Source: Pyxidicoccus caerfyrddinensis (GTDB lineage Bacteria > Myxococcota > Myxococcia > Myxococcales > Myxococcaceae). From it: a DNA stretch of 54,747 nucleotides. How positions within the stretch are numbered: the first letter of the stretch is position 1; each line of letters begins with the position of its first letter. The stretch lies in assembly GCF_010894405.1 (NCBI RefSeq), contig NZ_JAAIYA010000045.1, positions 1 through 54,747 on the forward strand. The letters are read 5' to 3'. The notes under the pieces are model-generated. The model was not told the DNA's origin. It made no database searches and saw only the letters and a program-made list of their open reading frames with translations. Shown here in pieces: positions 49,244-54,747 of the stretch. The position numbers and the translations under genes were made by a program.

Positions 49244-49935
49244 GCGTTGCCTACACCGGACCGCTCCGACGGCTGCGCCTCCTCCGCGCGCACCGGCAGC
49301 TCCAGCCGCAGTCGCTGGGGGCCTCCCACCTCGGCGACGAAGGACAGCCGTCCGCCGTAGCGCTCCAGCAGGCCGCCCACCATCTTCAGGCTGTCCGCAG
49401 CCAGCACGCCGGCGAAGCGCTCGATGATGGACAGGGCCTGCTCCGCGGGGAAGGCCGGGTCCGACATCTGCACCTTCAGCACCATGGCGGCGTCGGACAG
49501 GCCCACCTCCGCGCTCACGCCCGGCTGGGCCGCGCGGAAGGGCGCATACAGCTGTGCCATCGTCTCGCGCTGGCGGAGCAGGGACTTGAGGTACGTCACC
49601 AGCTCCGCGTCGTCCCAGGGCTTGCTGATGAAGCGGCAGATTTCGCCGTCGTTCACCGACGCCACCACCGACTTGAAGTCCGCGTAGCCGGAGATGATGA
49701 GGCGCAGGGCGAGGGGATGGCTGCGCTTGACGCGCTGGAGCAGCTCGCTGCCCGTCATCCCCGGCATCCGGAAGTCCGTCAGGACGATGTCCGGACTGAA
49801 CTCCTTGAGCCGCTCCAGGGCCTCGTTCCCGTTGAAGGCAACCTGGACGTCGAAGCCCTCTCTCCGGAACAGTCGCCGCAGCGCGTGTGCCACCTGCGGC
49901 TCGTCGTCCACCACCAGCAGCTTGAATGCTTCCAT
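49240..49935 (-). CDS. Response regulator with novel C-terminal region
   Basis: 231 residues. The receiver domain is complete: acidic pair DDEPQVA at 10-11, phospho-acceptor Asp54 in DIVLTDFRMPG, a Ser in IISGYADFK, and Lys in SKPWDD. Residues about 130-231 lack any DNA-binding domain. They contain VGGLLERYGGRLSFVAEVGGPQRLRLELPV, which resembles the last part of an HATPase domain (GG, LELP), perhaps a relic. The regulator may act by protein contact rather than at promoters. GAGGAG precedes the ATG. It ends at the kinase start (ATGA). Confidence 0.87.
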   Translation of the reverse strand: MEAFKLLVVDDEPQVAHALRRLFRREGFDVQVAFNGNEALERLKEFSPDIVLTDFRMPGMTGSELLQRVKRSHPLALRLIISGYADFKSVVASVNDGEICRFISKPWDDAELVTYLKSLLRQRETMAQLYAPFRAAQPGVSAEVGLSDAAMVLKVQMSDPAFPAEQALSIIERFAGVLAADSLKMVGGLLERYGGRLSFVAEVGGPQRLRLELPVRAEEAQPSERSGVGNA

Positions 49936-50151
49936 GACAGCGTCGGCTCCTCTGCCGCGCACTGTAACGGAGGCTCGCGGGAATTGCCCTGGGTCCGTGA
50001 TGGTGGCGCCGGGTCACTCTCGCATCTGCGACAGGGTGGGAGTCGTCTCGCGTCGCTCCGCGCCTGTCCGGATGGAGAGGAGGCAGGAAGGCGCGGAGTG
50101 TTCCGGGCCCACGGTGTAGGTGTCCCTTTACGATAGGACGTCGAAGGGTGC

Positions 50152-50181
50152 CTGACACAGGGAGAACCTCTAGAGTAGAAC
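50152..50181 (+). promoter_or_regulatory. Possible sigma-70-like promoter of the XRE gene
   Basis: CTGACA at 50152-50157 and TAGAAC at 50176-50181 with an 18-base spacer. The -35 is good, the -10 weak. The start would fall near 50188, about 20 bases before the ATG of the regulator. Confidence 0.3.
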
Positions 50182-50206
50182 CTATGGTGTCAAAAGGATG
50201 GTGCGG

Positions 50207-50434
50207 ATGGATGAGACAGTGGGGATTCACGTTGGGAGCGGGTTGCGCACCGCGCGGCTGCGAGCGGGACTGACCTGGTCCGAGGTGGCGGAGGCAGCCT
50301 TCCTCCCGACGGAGGCCTACGTGCGCATGGAGCGCGGGAAGCTGCTGCCCACCGTCCCCACGCTCATCACGCTGTGCCGGGCGCTGCGCATCAGCGCCGG
50401 ATGGCTGCGCCAGTCCTCCGCTCCGCCGCGCTGA
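50207..50434 (+). CDS. Small XRE-family helix-turn-helix protein
   Basis: 75 residues, almost entirely one Cro/C1-type domain: LRTARLRAGLTWSEVAEAAFLPTEAYVRMERGKLLPTVPTLITLCRALRIS. The helix-turn-helix core (TWSEVAEAAFLPTEAYVRMERG) deviates from the usual QEELA pattern but keeps spacing and the ERG and L positions. It lacks an effector domain and so acts as a DNA-binding protein alone. The ATG at 50207 is preferred over one three codons earlier because AAAAGG is better spaced for it. It may regulate the neighbouring small lipoprotein gene or itself (inference). Confidence 0.75.
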   Translation: MDETVGIHVGSGLRTARLRAGLTWSEVAEAAFLPTEAYVRMERGKLLPTVPTLITLCRALRISAGWLRQSSAPPR

Positions 50435-50552
50435 GGCCCCGTGAGGAGGTGGACGAACGTCAGCCAGGTTCCCGCTCGACGTCCGTATTCATGAGTGTGT
50501 CGCGCTGCGACCGCTCGAAGGTCTCCACCCTTACGACAAGGTCATTCACGTC

Positions 50553-50801
50553 ATGAAGACGGCTCTCGTGTCATTGGGATGTGTATTCGCGCTCGCGGCG
50601 TGTGGGGACGGTCTCCCTGACGAGGCGGCCTCCACCTGCGATTCCTCCTCCAACGCCGCCGCGCATGCAGGTGGCGAGCATCAGGTGGAGACGGAGGCCT
50701 TGTCGGACGTGGACTCGGAGCGCCGCTGCTCGGAGCGGAGCGTGAGTGCGTCCGCCTCGGACCCCAAGCACGAGACCACGGGCGACCCCAACCCCATCTG
50801 A
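50553..50801 (+). CDS. Small lipoprotein
   Basis: 82 residues with a lipobox (FALAACGDG, Cys17). The mature 65 residues are rich in Ser, Glu and Asp, with two further cysteines (TCDSSS, RRCSERS) and no hydrophobic or catalytic features; it looks disordered. Function unknown. It is on the same strand as the XRE gene, 118 bases downstream. Confidence 0.6.
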   Translation: MKTALVSLGCVFALAACGDGLPDEAASTCDSSSNAAAHAGGEHQVETEALSDVDSERRCSERSVSASASDPKHETTGDPNPI

Positions 50802-50846
50802 CCCTCGGGGCTGGACGTCCTCGTTTCCAGCACCTCCAGGCTCCCC

Positions 50847-51266
50847 TCATTTGAGCGTCAGCAGGGCCCCCGCCACCATGAGCCCCACGCCGACGCCCAG
50901 ACGCCACGTCACCTGCTCATTCAAGAGGAGGAAGGCGAAGAGGACGGTCAGCGGCAGGCTGAGCTTGTCGATGGGCGCCACGCGCGACGCGGGCCCGAGC
51001 TGGAGCGCCCGGAAGTAGGCCAGCCACGACAGGCCGGTGGCCACACCCGAGAGCACGAGGAAGAGGAGCGTCTTGCGGCTCAAGGAGGGCAGGGCATGGT
51101 GCTCGCCCCGGGCCAGCGAGATGCTCCAGGCGAACACGAGAATCACCACGGTGCGGATGGCCGTCGCCAGCGTGGAGGGGACGCCCTCGACGCCCACCTT
51201 CGCGAGAATCGCCGTCACGGCCGCGAAGCCGGCGGACAGCAGCGCGTAGAACCACCACGTCGTCAT
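50847..51266 (-). CDS. EamA/DMT family transporter, half-size
   Basis: 139 residues with about five hydrophobic helices. TTWWFYALLSAGFAAVTAILAKVGVEGVPSTLATAIRTVVIL and LSRKTLLFLVLSGVATGLSWLAYFRALQLGPASRVAPIDKLSLPLTVLFAFLLLNEQ form one EamA repeat, where normal members have two. Half-size proteins of this kind act as dimers, like SMR transporters. The substrate could be a metabolite or drug. AGGGAG lies before the ATG. It is divergent from the amino-acid transporter gene. Confidence 0.85.
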   Translation of the reverse strand: MTTWWFYALLSAGFAAVTAILAKVGVEGVPSTLATAIRTVVILVFAWSISLARGEHHALPSLSRKTLLFLVLSGVATGLSWLAYFRALQLGPASRVAPIDKLSLPLTVLFAFLLLNEQVTWRLGVGVGLMVAGALLTLK

Positions 51267-51366
51267 GCGAAGCTCCCTGGGCTGACACCGGCGAAGCCCT
51301 TCTCCCGGCGAACATGCCCAGCATGTCCGGGCGGGGTGGAACTGGAAGGCGGAGACCACTTCGCCT

Positions 51367-52887
51367 ATGTCGGAACCCGACACGTCCATGCGAGAACTCC
51401 CGTCCCGCGCGCGAAGGCCCGCCTTCCTTCCCACCTGTGGGGTGGCGCTGCTGGCGCTCACCCTGCTGTCCTGCGCCGCGAAGGAGGCCCCGGGCCTGGA
51501 GCGCGTCCGGCGCGAGGGCGTGCTGCGCTGGGGCGCGGACGCGCAGGGCGGAGAGCCCTATGCCATGGAGGACCCGGACGTGCCGGGCCGCATGCGCGGC
51601 TTCGAGGTGGAGCTGGCGGAGGCCCTCGCACGCGAGCTGGGCGTGCGCGCGCAGTTCGTCCAGAACGACTGGTCCAGTCTCATTCCCTCGCTGGAGCGGG
51701 GCTCGTTCGACGTGGCGCTGAACGGGATTGAAATCACCCCCGCCCGTGCCGGCCGCGTCCTCTTCACGCGCCCCTACTTCGTCTTCAACCTGCGGCTGCT
51801 GGCGCGCAAGGACGACGCGAGCGTCACCCAGCTGGAGTCGCTGAAGGGCCGGCGCGTGGGCACGCTCGCCAACTCCCAGGCGTGGGAGCTGCTCCTTCGC
51901 ACCGGCGCGCAGGCGGTGCCGTACGAGGGCGTGGAGGAGCCCTACATCGACCTGGAGCAGGGGCGGGTGGAGGGCGTGCTGATGGACGACCTCATCGCCC
52001 AGCGCTACGGCCAGCCGCGTCCCGGCCTGCGCGTGGTGGGCGACTTCGGCGAGGGCTACTACGCCATTGCCGTGAGGCCCGGCGAGGACGACCTCCGCGC
52101 GGCGCTGGACGAGGCGCTCGTGCGCATCGCCCGCTCGGGCGAGCTGCGCGCCATCTTCCGGCGCTGGGGCATCGACAGCGCCGCGCAGCAGCGCATGGTG
52201 GACTGGACGGACGCGCAGACGCGCGAGGTGCTCTCGGACACGAGCACCGCGCACCTGGGCTGGGGGCAGCTCGTGCTGTTCCTCCAGGCCTCCCTCGTCA
52301 CGCTGCTGGTGTCCGTGGGGGCCATGGCGCTCGCGATTCCCCTGGGCGTGGGGCTGGCGTTGGTGCGGCTGTACGGGCCCGCCTGGGCCGGCCGGCTGGC
52401 CACCACCTACGTGGAGCTGTTCCGGGGAACTCCGGTGCTGTTGCAACTCTATGTCCTCTACTACGGGCTCGCGGGGGTGCTTAGGCTGGATGCGCTCTCC
52501 GCCGCGGTGCTCGGGCTGGGGTTGAACTACGCGGCCTACGAGGCGGAGGTGTACCGCGCGGGCGTGCTGGCGGTGCCTCGCGGGCAGCTCGAGGCGGCCC
52601 TGTCGTTGGGCATGCCCATGCGGCTGGCGCTGCGGCGGGTCATCATGCCGCAGGCGTTCCGTGTGGCGCTGCCGGGCGTCACCAACGACTTCATCGCGCT
52701 GCTCAAGGACAGCTCGCTGGTGTCGGTCATCTCCGTGGTGGAGCTCACCAAGCGGATGACGATTACCGCGGTGGACGTGCGCAGCTGGCTGCTGCCCGGA
52801 GCGCTGTGCGCGCTGCTGTACCTGGCGATGAGCTACCCCCTGTCCCGCCTGGCCCGGCGGCTGGAAGCGAGGCTGGAGCGCGGATGA
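51367..52887 (+). CDS. Amino-acid ABC transporter: fused substrate-binding lipoprotein and permease
   Basis: 506 residues. A lipobox-like LTLLSC (Cys36) suggests lipid anchoring or an internal anchor. Residues about 45-270 form a family 3 solute-binding domain (GVLRWGADAQGGEPYAMED, GFEVELAEALARELGV, SFDVALNGIEITPAR, LARKDDASV). The C-terminal 220 residues are a BPD_transp_1 permease with YVELFRGTPVLLQLYVLYYG and the ATPase-contacting EAA loop QLEAALSLGMPMRLALRRVIMPQAFRVALPG. It imports a polar amino acid or related compound. The stop overlaps the ATPase start (ATGA). ATG 51388 is an alternative start. Confidence 0.92.
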   Translation: MSEPDTSMRELPSRARRPAFLPTCGVALLALTLLSCAAKEAPGLERVRREGVLRWGADAQGGEPYAMEDPDVPGRMRGFEVELAEALARELGVRAQFVQNDWSSLIPSLERGSFDVALNGIEITPARAGRVLFTRPYFVFNLRLLARKDDASVTQLESLKGRRVGTLANSQAWELLLRTGAQAVPYEGVEEPYIDLEQGRVEGVLMDDLIAQRYGQPRPGLRVVGDFGEGYYAIAVRPGEDDLRAALDEALVRIARSGELRAIFRRWGIDSAAQQRMVDWTDAQTREVLSDTSTAHLGWGQLVLFLQASLVTLLVSVGAMALAIPLGVGLALVRLYGPAWAGRLATTYVELFRGTPVLLQLYVLYYGLAGVLRLDALSAAVLGLGLNYAAYEAEVYRAGVLAVPRGQLEAALSLGMPMRLALRRVIMPQAFRVALPGVTNDFIALLKDSSLVSVISVVELTKRMTITAVDVRSWLLPGALCALLYLAMSYPLSRLARRLEARLERG

Positions 52888-53648
52888 TTGAAGTGAAGGA
52901 CCTGTGCAAGCGCTACGAGGGCCGCACCGTGCTGGACGGCATCAGCGCGGCCTTCGGCCCCGGCGAGGTGGTGGCGCTGGTAGGCCCGTCGGGCGGCGGC
53001 AAGAGCACGCTGCTTCGGTGCCTCAACGGGCTGGAGCCCTTCGACGGCGGCACCGTGCGCGTGGGCGACGATGTGCTGGAGCCGGGCGACACGCGCGCGC
53101 AGGGCGAGCGGCTGTGGCGCATCCGCCGCCGCGTGGGCTTCGTCTTCCAGCAGTGGCACCTGTTCGCGCACCGCACGGCCCTGGGCAACGTGACGGAGGC
53201 GCCCATCCACGTGAAGGGGCTGCGCCGCGAGGACGCCATCGAGCAGGGGAGGGCGCTGCTGGCGAAGGTGGGCCTGTCCCACCGTGAAGCCGCCTATCCC
53301 TCCGAGCTGTCCGGCGGTGAGCAGCAGCGGGTGGCCATCGCCCGCGCGCTGGCGATGGAGCCGGAGGTGTTGCTGCTGGACGAGCCCACCAGCGCGTTGG
53401 ACCCGGAGCGCGTCGGCGAGCTGGTGGACCTGCTGGCGCGGCTGCGCGGGGACGGGCTCACCCTGGTGACGGTGACGCACGAGATGCGCTTCGCGCGCGA
53501 GCTGGCCTCGCGGATGCTGGTGTTGCATGGCGGGCGCATCATCGAGGAGGGCCCACCCTCCCGGGTGCTTGCCAGTCCACAACACGCGCGCACCCGGGCC
53601 TTTCTCGGTCTGGACCGCGTGGCCGGCCTCCCACCCCTCGGGTCCTGA
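52884..53648 (+). CDS. Amino-acid ABC transporter ATP-binding protein
   Basis: 254 residues. Walker A GPSGGGKST (34-42), Q-loop FVFQQWHLFAH, signature LSGGEQQR, Walker B VLLLDEP, D-loop SALDPE and His switch VTHEMRFA are all present, in the arrangement of polar amino-acid (GlnQ/HisP-type) ATPases. It powers the preceding receptor-permease fusion at the inner membrane. The start overlaps the permease stop (ATGA). Complete and active-looking. Confidence 0.94.
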   Translation: MIEVKDLCKRYEGRTVLDGISAAFGPGEVVALVGPSGGGKSTLLRCLNGLEPFDGGTVRVGDDVLEPGDTRAQGERLWRIRRRVGFVFQQWHLFAHRTALGNVTEAPIHVKGLRREDAIEQGRALLAKVGLSHREAAYPSELSGGEQQRVAIARALAMEPEVLLLDEPTSALDPERVGELVDLLARLRGDGLTLVTVTHEMRFARELASRMLVLHGGRIIEEGPPSRVLASPQHARTRAFLGLDRVAGLPPLGS

Positions 53649-53755
53649 GGCCGGCGGACGGGTTGCGCCTGCCCGCCAGCGGTGCATGCTGACGGGTGGG
53701 CCGGGCAGAACCGGCGCGCTCGCGGTGTTCCTGGCCGCGTCCGCGAGGGAATGAC

Positions 53756-54541
53756 ATGCGTCGAGAGGTGCAGCTCACGGAGTTGGGATGGGGCAGGGGG
53801 CCGAGGGTGCTCCTGCTGCCCGGGCTGGGGGCACGAGGCTCCGGCTTCCGCGCGCTCGCCCATCAGCTCGCTCCCACGGCCCGTCCGGTCCTGGTCGAGT
53901 ACCCGGAGGGCGGGCATGCGGCCTGTGGCGCGGGCACGCTGGCGCGGCAGGTACTGCAGGCCGCGGGGCACTTCGACGCGGTGGTGGCCAGCTCCTTCGG
54001 GGGCATGGTGGCGGCGCACCTGGCGGCGGCCGGCGCGGCGCGAGGCGTGGCCTTCCTCGGCTCTTTCACCCGGCCTTCCCAGTTGGGCGTGCGCGGGCGC
54101 GTCATCGGGATGATGGGGCCCATCGCCCTGTGGGGCCGGCCCGGCATCGTCGCGGCGGGGCTGGCCGCGTGGAAGCCGGTGCCGCTCGACCGGGTCGCCG
54201 AGGTGGTGCCCACCACGAAGGTAGAGCGCAGCACGACGTGGCACCGCGCCCTGGCCATTGGCGACGAGGCACCGCCGCCGGAGCTGCGCCGACTCTCCGT
54301 CTCCTGCGTGTGCATCCAGGGGGACCGCGACGTGCTGGTGCCTCCGTCCACGCTGGAGCGGCTGGCCGCGTCGCTTCCTTCAGGGACGCCCCGGCACCTG
54401 CTGCGCGGCGCGGGCCACGTGCCCTACTTCACCCACCCCGAGGAGTGCGCCCGGCTGCTGCGCCCCTGGCTGGAGGCGCTGACTTCCGCCGAGCCCCTCA
54501 CCACCCCCGCGTGGCCCCGGGCGGCCGGCGGCGCCGCCTGA
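53756..54541 (+). CDS. Alpha/beta hydrolase
   Basis: 261 residues. LLLPGLGARGSGFRALAHQL is the oxyanion-hole strand-loop. The nucleophile elbow reads ASSFGG with Ser80; the first Gly of the usual GxSxG is Ala, which is tolerated in this fold. The acid is in CIQGDRDVLVP and the His in GAGHVPYFTHPEE. The set is complete, so an esterase or C-C hydrolase is likely, substrate unknown. No signal peptide. GAGGGA precedes the ATG by six bases. It follows the transporter after 107 bases. Confidence 0.86.
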   Translation: MRREVQLTELGWGRGPRVLLLPGLGARGSGFRALAHQLAPTARPVLVEYPEGGHAACGAGTLARQVLQAAGHFDAVVASSFGGMVAAHLAAAGAARGVAFLGSFTRPSQLGVRGRVIGMMGPIALWGRPGIVAAGLAAWKPVPLDRVAEVVPTTKVERSTTWHRALAIGDEAPPPELRRLSVSCVCIQGDRDVLVPPSTLERLAASLPSGTPRHLLRGAGHVPYFTHPEECARLLRPWLEALTSAEPLTTPAWPRAAGGAA

Positions 54542-54638
54542 TTCGGAACGCGGGTGCGGCCCGCACGGAGTGAGGTGCCGGGGCCGCCCCACCCGGTGGC
54601 CGGCAGTCCCGGAAGGAACCTTGGCTCTGTCTCGACCC

Positions 54639-54747
54639 TCATGCGGACATGAGCAGGGCGCAATTGTGGAGGATGCCACGCAGCAGCACGTCGCGCTGGC
54701 GAGCGGCCCAGCTGCGGGCGGGGATGAGGTCGCCAAAGCGGCGTTTG
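54639..54747 (-). CDS. DDE transposase, C-terminal end (partial)
   Basis: Only the last 35 codons are in the window: KRRFGDLIPARSWAARQ, RDVLLRGILHNCALL and a TGA stop. The pattern (K/R)RxFG, SR/ARS, then a helix ending HN is typical of the C-terminus of IS4/IS5-like DDE transposases. The gene extends past the right edge, so family and intactness cannot be judged. Its 5' end, terminal repeats and target duplication are not visible. Confidence 0.7.
   Translation of the reverse strand, partial: KRRFGDLIPARSWAARQRDVLLRGILHNCALLMSA

Noticed and set aside
46685..49360. Long plus-strand frame through P450 and histidine kinase genes
   Set aside because: Antisense to clear P450 and kinase motifs; His/Arg-rich shadow translation.
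54554..54566. GTGCGG/CCGCAC palindrome past the hydrolase gene
   Set aside because: One-base loop cannot form a normal hairpin and no context supports an operator.
1..54747. CRISPR arrays, tRNA or rRNA genes
   Set aside because: No regularly spaced direct repeats and no recognisable tRNA or rRNA sequence were seen by eye; a covariance search would settle it.

Overview
The window is about 70% GC, densely packed, and reads as a chromosomal segment of a myxobacterium, most likely family Myxococcaceae (Myxococcus, Corallococcus or Pyxidicoccus). The markers are a TIGR02265/DUF2378 paralogous-family protein, a Hanks-type Ser/Thr kinase co-translated with an FHA-containing sigma-54 activator, the 5' end of a nonribosomal peptide synthetase, ADOP-type orphan permeases, a YgiQ radical SAM protein, and many lipoproteins and secreted proteins of unknown role. 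Functions come from motifs read by eye in translated frames; no database search was possible. I saw no rRNA, tRNA or CRISPR array.

Layout. 1-305: start of an NRPS gene leaving the window on the minus strand. 306-5700: plus-strand hemN, a co-translated hemerythrin-like protein, a thioredoxin-fold secreted protein, a DUF2378 protein and an arginine-deiminase-like lipoprotein, closed by a bidirectional terminator. 5700-9720: minus-strand DUF4476 protein, M28 peptidase, gpmA, UPF0178 protein and a beta-lactamase-fold protein that has lost its catalytic motifs. 9906-17500: a small unknown gene, then minus-strand LamG membrane protein, Ser/Thr kinase, FHA-GAF-sigma-54 activator, methyltransferase, ARPP-1 protein and phosphodiester glycosidase-like protein. 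17700-22670: two tandem paralogous ABC-type permeases with no ATPase gene. 22740-35210: acyltransferase, RluA-type pseudouridine synthase, an unknown membrane protein convergently overlapping a ChaN-like lipoprotein, a conserved unknown, a TPR-like exported protein overlapping a DUF3142 lipoprotein, a cysteine-repeat secreted protein, a lipoprotein, and YgiQ.

35300-44450 is the most unusual part. An EcsC-like protein is divergent from a 1187-residue protein that fuses two superfamily-1 helicases, one UPF1/Dna2-like and one UvrD-like. Facing it is a compact minus-strand cassette: ECF sigma factor, then a single protein combining a zinc-finger anti-sigma domain, a transmembrane helix, a TPR-like region and a CHAT caspase-like protease, then one or two lipoproteins. 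The sigma and anti-sigma/CHAT genes overlap by ATGA and the first lipoprotein starts 30 bases later. This suggests a transcription switch with a built-in protease and is my main candidate for an undescribed system.

44600-54747: alanyl-tRNA editing protein, DsbA-like thiol oxidoreductase, cytochrome P450, a histidine kinase/response regulator pair, a small XRE regulator, a small lipoprotein, a half-size EamA transporter, an amino-acid ABC transporter (receptor-permease fusion plus ATPase), an alpha/beta hydrolase, and the 3' end of a DDE transposase cut by the window edge. Many neighbours share ATGA overlaps (hemN/hemerythrin, UPF0178/serine hydrolase-like, kinase/activator, sigma/CHAT, RR/HK, permease/ATPase), so translational coupling is a recurring feature here.
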